Shown piece by piece: positions 8,823-17,145 of a DNA stretch of 64,000 bases (positions are counted from its first letter, which is position 1; every line of letters begins with the position of its first letter). A model generated the notes under the pieces. The model saw only the letters and a list, made by a program, of their open reading frames with translations, did not search any database and was not told where the DNA came from. Origin of the DNA: an uncultured Psychrobacter sp. (lineage in GTDB: Bacteria > Pseudomonadota > Gammaproteobacteria > Pseudomonadales > Moraxellaceae). The DNA lies in assembly GCA_947489525.1 (NCBI GenBank), contig CANLDW010000007.1, forward strand, positions 62,001 to 126,000. Reading direction: 5' to 3'. The translations under genes and the position numbers were made by a program.

Positions 8823-9953
8823 TCAACTTTTCTTACGTTGTTTATTTTGCAGCGGATACACCAACTGCGATACAAAGCCTTCTGGTACTTTTGTATTGGC
8901 TGTCGTACCATATTTTTTGGGTAAATGCGCTGGTAGATGCGCGGTTTTGAATATCACATCATAAATGGGTAAAAAGGCGGCAAAGTTTTTGTCCCACGCC
9001 TCTTTTTCTGAGGAATGATGCCAATGATGAAACTCTGGCGTTGCCAGCAGCCAGCGAAAATACGGAAAACGAAAACGTACGTTGGCATGAATAAAGATCG
9101 CATGAAAAGAGATAAACACCAAATAAGCGTAAGTTGCCGCTGGAGAGAAGCCCATAAACAATAAGGGGATATAACCGACAAAACGATTCGCAATCAGCTC
9201 AAACACATGCACCCGACTTGCCGCCAGCCAGTCCATTTGATGCGAAGAATGATGTACCGCATGTATGCGCCACAGCGACGGGACTTTGTGCATCGTGCGA
9301 TGAATCCAGTAACTAAAAAAGTCCACGACAATCAAAATCTCTATAAATTGCAGCACTAAAGGCTGACCACTGACCAGCTGATGCCATGCAGGGTTGAGCC
9401 ATTGGTTAAATAAAATCTGCGCAGGAATGATGGTAAAAAAACTGAGCAACTGAATACCTAAATGGCTAAACATAAAGTATTTAATGTCGGTTACCCAGCC
9501 AGAGCGCAATAGTTTTTGTTCTTTATATTTGGCATAAAACCGCTCCATAGGAATAAACACTAGCGCGGAGATCACCAGCGTCAAAACAAAATAGTCCAAG
9601 CCTGCATACAGACTACGCTCATAGTAATTGGGCTCGATCTGTCCTGAGGCGAGCAGCGCTGCCAAAGCATTGAGTAACATCCCCGCCATGCCCCAGCGCT
9701 TAGACGGATTGCGTAGTAGGCTAATAACACCCGACACAAAACCAATAATCACACTGGCAAACAAGATGCCACGTAAAATATCGGCATTATATAAGGGTCT
9801 AAAATCTGGCGTGGTGAGCAGATTAGGGAATAAAAAACACAGAGCGCCAAGGGTGCTAAGTATGCCCAAAGACACCGCAATAAAGGCGGACACCTGTCCT
9901 GAGCCTTTTTTAATTTCACGGTCTTCAAAGTGCTTTCGGAGTAGTTTGCTCAT
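8823..9953 (-). CDS. Sterol desaturase / fatty acid hydroxylase superfamily membrane protein
   Basis: A 376-residue inner-membrane protein with about five to six hydrophobic segments. It carries the histidine clusters of the di-iron hydroxylase superfamily: HRTMH and HAVHH near residues 215-235, HANVRF further on, and FHHWHH near 310. These ligate two irons that activate oxygen to hydroxylate or desaturate lipid chains. The substrate cannot be told from sequence. The N-terminal 130 residues are an extra set of membrane spans not found in the smallest family members. The ATG at 9951-9953 gives MSKLLRKHFEDRE. The gene is monocistronic and sits between the two small-RNA cassettes. Confidence 0.88.
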   Translation of the reverse strand: MSKLLRKHFEDREIKKGSGQVSAFIAVSLGILSTLGALCFLFPNLLTTPDFRPLYNADILRGILFASVIIGFVSGVISLLRNPSKRWGMAGMLLNALAALLASGQIEPNYYERSLYAGLDYFVLTLVISALVFIPMERFYAKYKEQKLLRSGWVTDIKYFMFSHLGIQLLSFFTIIPAQILFNQWLNPAWHQLVSGQPLVLQFIEILIVVDFFSYWIHRTMHKVPSLWRIHAVHHSSHQMDWLAASRVHVFELIANRFVGYIPLLFMGFSPAATYAYLVFISFHAIFIHANVRFRFPYFRWLLATPEFHHWHHSSEKEAWDKNFAAFLPIYDVIFKTAHLPAHLPKKYGTTANTKVPEGFVSQLVYPLQNKQRKKS

Positions 9954-10028
9954 AGTTGTGGTTCATTAATGCGATTTGATTAATTTAGCATTGTTTGGTA
10001 AAAATTACTCAACATTATTGGGGCGTAT

Positions 10029-10057
10029 TTGCATAACTCGCATTGTAGTCCTATGAT
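10029..10057 (+). promoter_or_regulatory. Sigma70-type promoter of small-RNA candidate 2
   Basis: TTGCAT (10029-10034), 17 bases, then TATGAT (10052-10057). It shares the preceding GCGTAT and the following TTGTAGT with the promoter at 8448. The start of transcription would be close to 10064. Confidence 0.65.
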
Positions 10058-10063
10058 CAAATC

Positions 10064-10162
10064 ACAGCTTACCCTTAAAACTTTAATTAAAAATGTCTAA
10101 GATTTATCTCTCGGCTTGGCTAGGGCGAAGAACCGCTACAGTGTTTAATGTAGTGGTTTTTT
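10064..10162 (+). ncRNA. Candidate small RNA, copy 2
   Basis: About 99 nt, diverged paralogue of the cassette at 8483-8584. It ends in a Rho-independent terminator (AACCGCTAC at 10131-10139 pairing with GTAGTGGTT at 10150-10158, then a T tract to 10162). The stem differs from copy 1 at paired positions but still folds. The 5' segment TACCCTTAA and the 3' box GGCTAGGGCGAAG are the conserved parts and would be first candidates for target or protein contacts. No open frame of useful length lies inside. The next gene starts 105 bases later on the same strand, but the terminator separates them. Confidence 0.6.
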
Positions 10163-10266
10163 ATGCCTAAAAGTAAACGGCGCGCCATAAGTCGCTCTCA
10201 TGTTTTGCTACAATAAACATCGAGCCTTAATTAGTCCAAAATACATTAAACCCTCAAAGGACAGCC

Positions 10267-10755
10267 ATGCCTGCTTTTAACCAATCACTACTGCTTGTGC
10301 TCACTACCACTTTACTAATGACAAGTTGTGCCAGCATCTCAAATAACCACGCCAATGCACCCTCACAAAATAGTCAATCCACAGGACTCTACAGCTTTCC
10401 AAAAGAGATCGACAGCGGCTATTGGGCGAGGGTTAAAGATATTAGAGACGAAGCTGTTGTTGTCGACTTCAATGGTCAGACCGCTCAGAATTACCGCTTT
10501 AAATGTCAGGCCGATGGCAGCTATCGGCAACTCAGTGTCGAGAGTGTGAATCTGATTCCAAGTGCGACGGGTATGCAAGTGCAGTATGCTGACGAGCCTA
10601 TATTCTCTGAGCTGCGTGTAGTGGACTATCAACCGCGCCAATCCTTGAAGTTGAAACAGACATTTACCCATGTAGACTTAAAAAACGTCGTGCATGAAGA
10701 TAGAGAATTTAGCTATCGTTACACGTCGACCCTAAAGCCGCTTTGTGGTTCATAG
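10267..10755 (+). CDS. Small putative lipoprotein of unknown function
   Basis: A 162-residue protein with a lipoprotein signal peptide: a hydrophobic stretch (LLLVLTTTLLM) ending in the lipobox-like MTSC, so the mature protein would begin at about Cys21 and be membrane-anchored on the periplasmic side. The mature part is predicted beta-rich, with two other cysteines (in FKCQAD and in the C-terminal KPLCGS) that could form a disulphide. AAAGGA upstream of the ATG at 10267 supports the start. I do not recognise the family. Its neighbours give no clue; it appears to be transcribed alone. Confidence 0.7.
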   Translation: MPAFNQSLLLVLTTTLLMTSCASISNNHANAPSQNSQSTGLYSFPKEIDSGYWARVKDIRDEAVVVDFNGQTAQNYRFKCQADGSYRQLSVESVNLIPSATGMQVQYADEPIFSELRVVDYQPRQSLKLKQTFTHVDLKNVVHEDREFSYRYTSTLKPLCGS

Positions 10756-11034
10756 GCGAATAAAATTCTATTATGAACCTGAGTAGTGCGTTAAGTTCAC
10801 AATAACACCCTGTATTTCAGCACTTTTTTACAATCTATAGGTATGTAACTGCTACTATATATTAATATCAGTATTAATAAGATCTTAGTCAGTTCGAATT
10901 AAAATTAAATTGGTTGATTTTTGTACTATATGAGACTACGAAGTATCGACTGATAGTCTAAGTACAACGTAAGCGGAACGTACTACTAAAAAGCGAGTGC
11001 TTGAATTGTTATTTCCTTAACGTCTGGAGTAATT

Positions 11035-11523
11035 ATTATCATTAGTTTCTTTATACTCTTGTGGGTTATTTTGACCTTTGTGGCATTTATTATCACAGTC
11101 AGTAAGATCAACAACTACAAAACGGTGCTGGGTAGAGGCGCAGTAGCCAACGAGACGCGTGATAGTAGGTTTGATGTAGAGACCAGTTTTTATCGAGCGG
11201 ATGCGACATGGCATGATATTTTGTTTTTTCATGCGTCAGCTTCTGGCTTAGCAACTGTCTTACTCATCCTAGTGCTAAAGGGTCGGATATTGTTCCCGGG
11301 TACTGAGAGCTTCTTTGGAATATTATCGCCCATCGCGATCTTTGTGATCAGTATTATTTTATTGCTCGCGGCGTTTTACTTTTTTGCTATCTCTATTGTA
11401 AAACTTGGCACAACTTTGAGTAGAACCGAGGTTGAGGGTCATGAGATCAAGACCGCTTACGCGATTGCAGTGTCGGCGACTTACTTTTTATTCTTTGTGA
11501 TACTCGCGCTGATACTGCATTAA
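11035..11523 (+). CDS. Small inner-membrane protein, probably starting at a rare ATT/ATC codon
   Basis: About 155-162 residues with four predicted membrane segments and no recognised domain. The first recognisable standard start is a TTG at 11059, but that lies inside the first hydrophobic helix and has no ribosome-binding site. The frame is open back to 11005 without ATG, GTG or TTG. A good GGAG (11026-11029) lies 5 bases before an in-frame ATT at 11035 and 8 bases before ATC at 11038; starting there completes the first helix (IIISFFILLWVILTFVAF). The start given is therefore an inference. Function unknown. It is convergent with the lipoprotein gene at 11597, sharing a bidirectional terminator. 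Confidence 0.55.
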   Translation: MIISFFILLWVILTFVAFIITVSKINNYKTVLGRGAVANETRDSRFDVETSFYRADATWHDILFFHASASGLATVLLILVLKGRILFPGTESFFGILSPIAIFVISIILLLAAFYFFAISIVKLGTTLSRTEVEGHEIKTAYAIAVSATYFLFFVILALILH

Positions 11524-11534
11524 TAGAGTTAAAT

Positions 11535-11569
11535 AAAAACCGCTTAAGTCCTAGGCTCAAGCGGTTTTT
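11535..11569. terminator. Bidirectional Rho-independent terminator
   Basis: AAAAACCGCTT (11535-11545) pairs perfectly with AAGCGGTTTTT (11559-11569), giving a stem flanked by A and T tracts usable from both sides. It lies between the convergent genes ending at 11523 and 11597. Confidence 0.85.
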
Positions 11570-11596
11570 GATTTAGAAAGCAATTTCATAGCTCAA

Positions 11597-12418
11597 TTAT
11601 TCAGGATATAGGGGATCAAGCATCTTTTTAGTTTCGACAGAAGTTACTGGTTTTTTGAACACATTATTATCGATTTTACCTGATTTTGTCCATTCAATTT
11701 GATTGGTGTCTAAGTTAACCAAACTAATCCCGTAATACTCACCTGGTGCTCTATTTATAATTCCACCTATTAAAGGCGAAGTGGAGGCAGCGACGAGTCT
11801 TAAACCCATAGATTGTTTGTTTGCCAAAGCTATTACCACAAATACTTTGCTTACTTTTTCTTTGTTACGGATAACATCCAAACTATTATTATCTAGCCCT
11901 AAGTCAATGTATGCACCCTCTTTTGCGTCTTTTGTCGTTTTGATATTTCTTAGAGCACTATACAGATTCAAATAAGATTGATTGGTAATAGAATCAAAGT
12001 CGTTACTAGAGCTAAGTACAGGATAGTTAGTGTTCAGAACTTCTTTTGAGTCTTCTGTAAGAAAGATATCCATTTGCGCTAACTCTTTTTGAGTCAAAGC
12101 TCCACAAACGAAAGGTGACGAGACATTATTAATATTAACGCCTTTATTGCTGAGTTTAGATTTTAAAGTGCTAGCAATAGTATTCGATAGAGCATCTGAG
12201 TGCTGATACATAATATCGTCTTTACCTACCTCAACGCGCAGAACACAAGCATCACTGATAATCCCAACGGGTTGCGATTTTAGATTCTGCTGCGTTTTAT
12301 CATAGGCCAAGCGCGCTTCAGGACTGGTTGTCGTTGCACAGCCACTAAATACGGTGGCAGCAGCCAATGCCAATGGCAAAGTGATGGTTTTAAGATTTTT
12401 GCAAAAAAAAGCGCTCAT
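11597..12418 (-). CDS. Putative lipoprotein of unknown function
   Basis: A 273-residue protein beginning MSAFFCKN, with a hydrophobic signal segment (TLPLALAAATVF) ending in the lipobox FSGC, so it is probably a lipid-anchored periplasmic or outer-membrane protein. The ATG at 12416-12418 is preferred over an in-frame ATG at 12439 because AAGGA lies about 6 bases before it. The mature part has an N-terminal helical stretch (SPEARLAYDKTQQ), a segment with two cysteines that could pair, and a C-terminal strand-rich region. I do not recognise the family. It has no operon partner on its strand. Confidence 0.7.
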   Translation of the reverse strand: MSAFFCKNLKTITLPLALAAATVFSGCATTTSPEARLAYDKTQQNLKSQPVGIISDACVLRVEVGKDDIMYQHSDALSNTIASTLKSKLSNKGVNINNVSSPFVCGALTQKELAQMDIFLTEDSKEVLNTNYPVLSSSNDFDSITNQSYLNLYSALRNIKTTKDAKEGAYIDLGLDNNSLDVIRNKEKVSKVFVVIALANKQSMGLRLVAASTSPLIGGIINRAPGEYYGISLVNLDTNQIEWTKSGKIDNNVFKKPVTSVETKKMLDPLYPE

Positions 12419-12801
12419 AAGTGTCCTTGTATCTGTCATAAAAATAGTAAACCTCTGAAAAAGGGTAGCTCAGTTACATAGTTTACGTAAACTTAACAAA
12501 TGATTGTTCATATTAACACAAGATCTTTCATTGGTTTTTAGTTTTGCAGCTATAAAGTGTGCACATCCACTAATAAAGAAACTAAAATTTCTAACGGTTA
12601 TATTAATTAATACGTTTAGCTTTTCTATTAATTTAAACTTAACTATTCGATAGAATGTAAACATCTTATTAAAAATCCGACATAAATAATCAGAAACAAT
12701 ATTGCAGCTCAGTTGGCTTTACTGCATGATTGATTTTGTTAAAGTCGGCTCATCTATGTTTTGGTGAGTAATGTTCGTTTACCCTACCTTTTGATAAGTC
12801 A
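12419..12801. other. Intergenic region without a supported gene
   Basis: A 383-base AT-rich gap between the divergent lipoprotein and DUF454 genes. A 64-codon frame on the minus strand (12470-12664) has no ribosome-binding site and a composition typical of chance frames. Promoters for both flanking genes should lie here, but I find no convincing -35/-10 pair. Confidence 0.5.
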
Positions 12802-13227
12802 ATGAGCCAAAATAAAAAAGCCTTTTACTATCGGCCCAAGACCAATCAATCCAGCAATCCTGCTGTCCGCTGGACGTTTGTAATACTGGGTTGGTTGTTC
12901 TTTGTATTGGGTATAATTGGCGTTATGTTGCCTGTGATGCCGACAGCGCCGTTTATATTGCTCGCAGCAGGATGCTGGGCACGCAGCTCGAGACGCTTTC
13001 ACTTTTGGCTCATTAATCACAAGTACTTTGGTAAGTTCGTCCGTGATTGGGAAGACAATCACGCTGTACCTCACTACGCTAAGTGGCTAGCGAGTATTAT
13101 GATGGCAGCATCAACAGTGATGTTATTTTATCGTCTGCCAGAGGATATGACGTGGATCGCATGGTTGATAGCTATCGTTTGTAGTAGTGTGGCGATTTAT
13201 CTATTTCGTCTACCAAATGCTGAATAA
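12802..13227 (+). CDS. DUF454 (YbaN-like) inner-membrane protein
   Basis: A 141-residue membrane protein matching the DUF454/YbaN pattern: a first helix with ILGWLFFVLGIIGVMLP, then PTAPFILLAAGCWARSS, HFWLINHKYFG and the WEDNHAVP...K segment, followed by two further helices. The LP..PT.PF.LLA and RSS..FH.WL motifs are the family hallmark. The biochemical role of the family is not established. It has a short basic, cytoplasmic N-terminus (SQNKKAFYYRPKTNQ) and is monocistronic, followed by the leader of the cold-shock gene. Confidence 0.9.
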   Translation: MSQNKKAFYYRPKTNQSSNPAVRWTFVILGWLFFVLGIIGVMLPVMPTAPFILLAAGCWARSSRRFHFWLINHKYFGKFVRDWEDNHAVPHYAKWLASIMMAASTVMLFYRLPEDMTWIAWLIAIVCSSVAIYLFRLPNAE

Positions 13228-13292
13228 ACCTATCAGATAGGCGTTATATTTCGCAAAACCTAGGTTCAGTTACACAAAAGATGAGATAAGGC

Positions 13293-13321
13293 TTGCGGTA
13301 CTGTTATAGGGATATTATAAT
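13293..13321 (+). promoter_or_regulatory. Promoter of the cold-shock gene with a long 5' leader
   Basis: TTGCGG (13293-13298), 17 bases, TATAAT (13316-13321). A transcript starting near 13328 would have an untranslated leader of about 140 nt before the ATG at 13469. Long structured leaders of this size are typical of cspA-type genes, where they act as thermosensors and control mRNA stability. Confidence 0.6.
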
Positions 13322-13468
13322 ACGCACAAGCTTAAGAGCAGTTCTGCACCAAATCATTACCTCGTAGTATTAGTTATAATCCTTCGTTTTAATATTTATC
13401 GTACAGTAGCTATTTGCAAGCGTTACCGGTCATTAGACCACCAATAAATTAAAAAGTAGGTTATTACT

Positions 13469-13678
13469 ATGTCAGACGTTCAAAAAGGTACAGTTAAGTG
13501 GTTCAACGAAGCTAAAGGCTTTGGTTTTATCGCTCCAGAAAACGGCGCAGACGTTTTTGCTCATTACAGCGAAATCAGTGGTTCTGGTTTCAAAACTTTG
13601 GCTGAAGGCCAAGAAGTTGAGTTCACTGTAACTCAAGGCCAAAAAGGCCCACAAGCACACAACATCGTTGCTATCTAA
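13469..13678 (+). CDS. Cold-shock protein, CspA family
   Basis: A 69-residue single-domain protein with the full cold-shock fold signature: [15 protein letters not shown] at the N-terminus containing RNP1 (KGFGFI) and the RNP2-like VFAHY. Family members bind single-stranded RNA and DNA and melt mRNA structures at low temperature. RNP2 is usually VFVHF; A and Y here are conservative changes. The codon choice is strongly biased (GGT, CAA, GAA), as in highly expressed genes. A terminator follows immediately. Several csp paralogues are usual in such organisms, so I give no letter. Confidence 0.96.
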   Translation: MSDVQKGTVKWFNEAKGFGFIAPENGADVFAHYSEISGSGFKTLAEGQEVEFTVTQGQKGPQAHNIVAI

Positions 13679-13717
13679 TTCATGCTTCATGAATAAGCCA
13701 GTAAGATGATAAAAGAG

Positions 13718-13749
13718 ACGAGCCTAAGGGTTCGTTTTTTTTTCGTCTG
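13718..13749 (+). terminator. Rho-independent terminator of the cold-shock gene
   Basis: ACGAGCC pairs with GGGTTCGT (one wobble) around a short loop, followed by a run of T. Confidence 0.75.
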
Positions 13750-13865
13750 TTGTTTAATATTTAGGCTGCTAAGTCACTCTCAAACGGGTTTTGGGAGTAG
13801 GGTTAGGTGTGTTTAGAGCACAGTTAGATCAGTAAGATCTATTACCTCAGTACCTATTATCTTAG

Positions 13866-14954
13866 TTAAATAAAACTAACCATAACATTGATCAGACCGC
13901 CACCTAGGATCAGCCACGCAAACATTATCGCACCTAATATAAGCGGTCGTACACCAGCTTGCTTGATTGCGCTTAGATGAGTCGTCAATCCTAGGGCGAA
14001 CATAGCCATCGTTAGCAGTAGATCATCAATCCGTACCATCATCGTCTCAAAGCCTGTAGGTAAGGGCAGCCAAGTATGCAGGATGACAACCAATATAAAT
14101 ATAAAAGCAAACCAAGGCACTTGTACGTGTTTTAGGCGAGCAAGTAGGGTTTGTTGCTCGCCATTACCGCTTGTGCTTTTAGTTAGGGCAAACGACAGGA
14201 GTAGTAAAAAAGGCGCGAGCATCATCACGCGAATCATCTTAGTGACCACGGCAGTATCACCAACCTCAGGACTAATTGCATTACCTGCGACGACGACTTG
14301 AGCGACTTCGTGAATAGTCGCCCCGGTATAAACACCGTAATCTTGCGGACTCAACCAGACTTGTAGCCAGCCTAGATGATACAAAAAAGGGTAGAGCAGC
14401 ATAGCGATGGTGCCGAATACCACGACGGTCGCGACGGCGATAGTAGGCTTGTACGCTTCAGCTTTGATAACAGGCTGGGCAGCGATAACGGCAGCAGCGC
14501 CGCAAATACTAGCCCCTGAGCCAATAAGTAAGGTGGTATGCTTATCGACCTTTAATAGTTTAGTTCCTATCCAATAGGTTAATAAAAACGTAGAAGTGAG
14601 CACCATAGCATCGCTTAACACGGCTGGCATACCGGCACTAGTCACTTGTGTTAAGGTTAATTTAAAGCCGTAAAGAATGATAGCAAGACGTAAAATCTCA
14701 CCTTTGGCGAAGTCAACCCCGTATGAAAGCTGCGGCGCAAAACGTGGATAAAGGGTGTTTCCAAGGAGTATACCAAACAGTATAGCGAGCGTTAAAGAAG
14801 ATAAACTCAAGGTGCGTCCGCTCGTCCAGACCATAAGACGATTACTTAGCCACAAACAACACAAACTGCCGATAAATACCACTATTAGCCCTAGGATTTG
14901 TTGGGCTTGGGGGATGTAACGGTAGAGGGCAGCTGACTGCGCAAAAGATCTCAT
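13866..14954 (-). CDS. YeiH/UPF0324 family membrane transporter
   Basis: A 362-residue protein with about ten transmembrane segments that matches the UPF0324/YeiH family: LAILFGILLGN, the IILYGFKLTLTQV segment, IGSGASICGAAAV and the TGATIHEVAQVVVAG motif, then a terminal block of helices. Members are thought to export sulfite, sulfate or similar anions, a role not firmly established. The gene is divergent from a LysR-type regulator, the same arrangement as yeiH/yeiE in enterobacteria, which suggests control by that regulator through the shared 163-base spacer. Confidence 0.9.
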   Translation of the reverse strand: MRSFAQSAALYRYIPQAQQILGLIVVFIGSLCCLWLSNRLMVWTSGRTLSLSSLTLAILFGILLGNTLYPRFAPQLSYGVDFAKGEILRLAIILYGFKLTLTQVTSAGMPAVLSDAMVLTSTFLLTYWIGTKLLKVDKHTTLLIGSGASICGAAAVIAAQPVIKAEAYKPTIAVATVVVFGTIAMLLYPFLYHLGWLQVWLSPQDYGVYTGATIHEVAQVVVAGNAISPEVGDTAVVTKMIRVMMLAPFLLLLSFALTKSTSGNGEQQTLLARLKHVQVPWFAFIFILVVILHTWLPLPTGFETMMVRIDDLLLTMAMFALGLTTHLSAIKQAGVRPLILGAIMFAWLILGGGLINVMVSFI

Positions 14955-15030
14955 GCTGACTACTCCTGTATCTGATGCTGTATATGAATAAGCTTATGAG
15001 TAGACAGTATAAGGTAAGCTAATCTATAAT

Positions 15031-15066
15031 AAAAACAGATTAATAAGATAGAAACTATCTGTTTTT
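15031..15066. promoter_or_regulatory. Inverted repeat, candidate LysR-regulator operator
   Basis: AAAAACAGAT (15031-15040) and ATCTGTTTTT (15057-15066) are perfect 10-base arms separated by 16 bases in the spacer between the divergent yeiH-like and yeiE-like genes. Symmetric AT-rich sites of this size in such spacers commonly bind the LysR-type protein. Confidence 0.55.
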
Positions 15067-15117
15067 TAGGTTAATGAGTCTTAGTATCCAACGTCTGAAT
15101 AAAATTTTTGTTCGTAT

Positions 15118-16071
15118 ATGCCGATAGCGATAAGAGAGACAACTGTGGAGAAATCAGCGACTATCCTACCGAAGATCACCTTACGACAGCTGGCGGTGTT
15201 TGTCAGTATTTACCAAACGGGTAGTACCAGCCGTGCAAGTGAGGTGCTGCATTTGTCACAATCAGCGGTCAGTAGTGCGCTGACTGCACTCGAAGCACGC
15301 CTGCAAATGCCGCTGTTTGAGCGCGTGGGACGTAGGCTCAATCCGCATCCCAACGCCCAGTCAGTATACGTACAGGCGCAAGCGTTATTAGGACAAGCAC
15401 TCACGCTTGAGCACTACCATAAGCACCAAGCAGGACAGATTCATATTGGAGCGAGCACGACGATCGGTAATTATGTTTTGCCCTCACTACTCGCCAAGCT
15501 GTACACAGCACTGCCCAAGAGCAAGGTTGAGATGTATATTGCGAATACGCAAGAAGTCGTTTATGAGATCGAACAGCTCAATATCGATATTGCACTGGTG
15601 GAGGGTATGCCGCGACCAAATGATAGCAAGGTCATTGAGCAGCGCGCTTGGCGCACCGATACGCTACTGTTATTTGCTAAACGTGACAGTCGATGGCTGG
15701 ACGTCAGCGCTTATGATAAAAAGGAGGGCTGCTATAAGCTTACTATGGCGCAGCTGGCGACAAAACCTTTGCTGGTGCGAGAGGTGGGTTCAGGCACGCG
15801 GCAGATCGTTGATGAGCAGTTATTACAGTACTTGCCAGAGGCAGGTGTGGTGACTGCGGTACAGCAGTCAGAGGCGATCAAACACATGGTTAGCGCTGAT
15901 CTAGGTTTGGGTTGTCTGTCACAACACGTGATCCAAGCTGAACTGAACACACGCACGCTCATTCCTATAAAAGTAGCCGGCGTAGATTTAACGCGAACCT
16001 TGTGGCTGGTTTGGCACCGTGCCCGTCATCAAAGTCCTATATGGCAAACCTTTTTAGATATTATTGAGTAA
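15118..16071 (+). CDS. LysR-family transcriptional regulator, YeiE-like
   Basis: A 317-residue regulator. Residues about 20-80 form the winged helix-turn-helix (LRQLAVFVSIYQTGSTSRASEVLHL is the helix region, followed by SQSAVSSALTALE and LFERVGRR). The rest is a LysR substrate-binding domain (HIGASTTIGNYVLP, DIALVEG, LVREVGSGTRQIVDE), a layout seen in YeiE/CysB-like regulators. It probably responds to a small anion or metabolite and controls the divergent YeiH-type transporter. The ATG at 15118 is the first in frame; a 20-residue extension precedes the DNA-binding domain. A terminator follows at 16084. Confidence 0.9.
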   Translation: MPIAIRETTVEKSATILPKITLRQLAVFVSIYQTGSTSRASEVLHLSQSAVSSALTALEARLQMPLFERVGRRLNPHPNAQSVYVQAQALLGQALTLEHYHKHQAGQIHIGASTTIGNYVLPSLLAKLYTALPKSKVEMYIANTQEVVYEIEQLNIDIALVEGMPRPNDSKVIEQRAWRTDTLLLFAKRDSRWLDVSAYDKKEGCYKLTMAQLATKPLLVREVGSGTRQIVDEQLLQYLPEAGVVTAVQQSEAIKHMVSADLGLGCLSQHVIQAELNTRTLIPIKVAGVDLTRTLWLVWHRARHQSPIWQTFLDIIE

Positions 16072-16083
16072 ATATTAGTCCTT

Positions 16084-16112
16084 AAAAACGCACCGCTCAC
16101 AAGGTGCGTTTT
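16084..16112 (+). terminator. Rho-independent terminator
   Basis: AAAAACGCACC (16084-16094) and GGTGCGTTTT (16103-16112) form a strong stem with A and T flanks, so it may serve both the LysR gene and the convergent UspA gene. Confidence 0.85.
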
Positions 16113-16143
16113 AATTTAAGATTAGACAAAACGCAGCGCTAGT

Positions 16144-16605
16144 TTATTGTGTTACTGGTTTATCTAGCCTGACGACAAGACTATCACAGGGCACATTGGG
16201 CAGAATATTATCGGCAGTTGCACCGCTAATCCAAGCGGCAATACCGCGGCGCTCATGACGACCGATTACTAGGAGATCAACGTCGTTTTTGTGGCAGTAA
16301 TTGACGATCCCTTCACTGTTGGAAATGGCTGTCGTGACCTGAGAGTTGGCATCGCCAAGCTTGTTACGCTCAAGCAGGTTCGCAAGCTTGACGCGTGCTT
16401 CTTGGCAGCGCTCATCGTCGATTTGATCGTATAAGCTTGACGCAGGAACCAGCTCGTAACCAAAACCAACCATCGTGTCCTTAACAATATGTAGTACCGA
16501 TAGCTTAGAACCTGGACGATTATCAACGATCTGTTTGGCTTTTTGGGCGACGATATCCGCGTCGGATAATAGGTCTGTGACCAGTAGTATGTGTTGGTAG
16601 CTCAT
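16144..16605 (-). CDS. Universal stress protein, UspA family (copy 1)
   Basis: A 153-residue cytoplasmic single-domain Usp protein. It opens with the typical strand YQHILLVTDL and has a C-terminal nucleotide-binding loop region (LLVIGRHERRGIAAWISGATADNIL, where the GxxG-like segment is GRHERRG...GATA). Family members bind ATP or act as stress-induced chaperone-like proteins. It is about 70 percent identical by eye to the next gene upstream, so the two arose by tandem duplication. It has its own GATGACC leader and a 78-base gap to its neighbour, so the two may be transcribed together or separately. Confidence 0.92.
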   Translation of the reverse strand: MSYQHILLVTDLLSDADIVAQKAKQIVDNRPGSKLSVLHIVKDTMVGFGYELVPASSLYDQIDDERCQEARVKLANLLERNKLGDANSQVTTAISNSEGIVNYCHKNDVDLLVIGRHERRGIAAWISGATADNILPNVPCDSLVVRLDKPVTQ

Positions 16606-16683
16606 GAGGTCATCCTCGTCATATAGAGCTTTTATAGTAGCACTACTATTGCTTAGTGTTAAGCTAAGATCTTATCACTGCAT

Positions 16684-17145
16684 TTATTCAGGAACAGGTT
16701 GATTGAGTTTTACGACCAAACTATCGCAAGGAGCATTGGGCAAGATACTATCAGCGGTGGCACCAACGAGCCAAGCGGCGACGCCATGGCGCTCATGACG
16801 ACCGATAACCAGTAGGTCGACTTCGTTTTCGCGAGAGTAGTTGATGATACCTTTGCTATTGGAGATGGCGGCGGTAACCTTGGTATTGGTAGCTTGAAGG
16901 TCATTCCGCTCTAAGAACTGTGCCAGTTTAGCCCGCGCTTCTTGCCAGTGCGCAGCGTCGGTATCGCCTGAGAGACTAGAAGCGGGCACTAGCTCATAAC
17001 CAAAGCGTACCATATCGTCTTTTACGATATGTAAGACTGATAATTTTGCCTCAGGCGAGCCTTTCATCACGCGTTTAGCTCTTTGAGCTACGATATCTGC
17101 ATCGGACAATAGATCTGTAACTAGTAGTATATGTTGATAGCTCAT
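16684..17145 (-). CDS. Universal stress protein, UspA family (copy 2)
   Basis: A 153-residue paralogue of the adjacent Usp gene; the first 20 residues are identical and the differences cluster in the middle helices. GRHERHGVAAWLVGATADSILPN carries the same nucleotide-binding loop as copy 1. AAGGAG lies about 7 bases before the ATG. As the promoter-proximal copy it probably leads a two-gene unit. The function is inferred from the family only. Confidence 0.92.
   Translation of the reverse strand: MSYQHILLVTDLLSDADIVAQRAKRVMKGSPEAKLSVLHIVKDDMVRFGYELVPASSLSGDTDAAHWQEARAKLAQFLERNDLQATNTKVTAAISNSKGIINYSRENEVDLLVIGRHERHGVAAWLVGATADSILPNAPCDSLVVKLNQPVPE

Noticed and set aside
12470..12664. Small minus-strand frame in the intergenic region
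   Set aside because: No ribosome-binding site, chance-like composition, and no recognisable motif.
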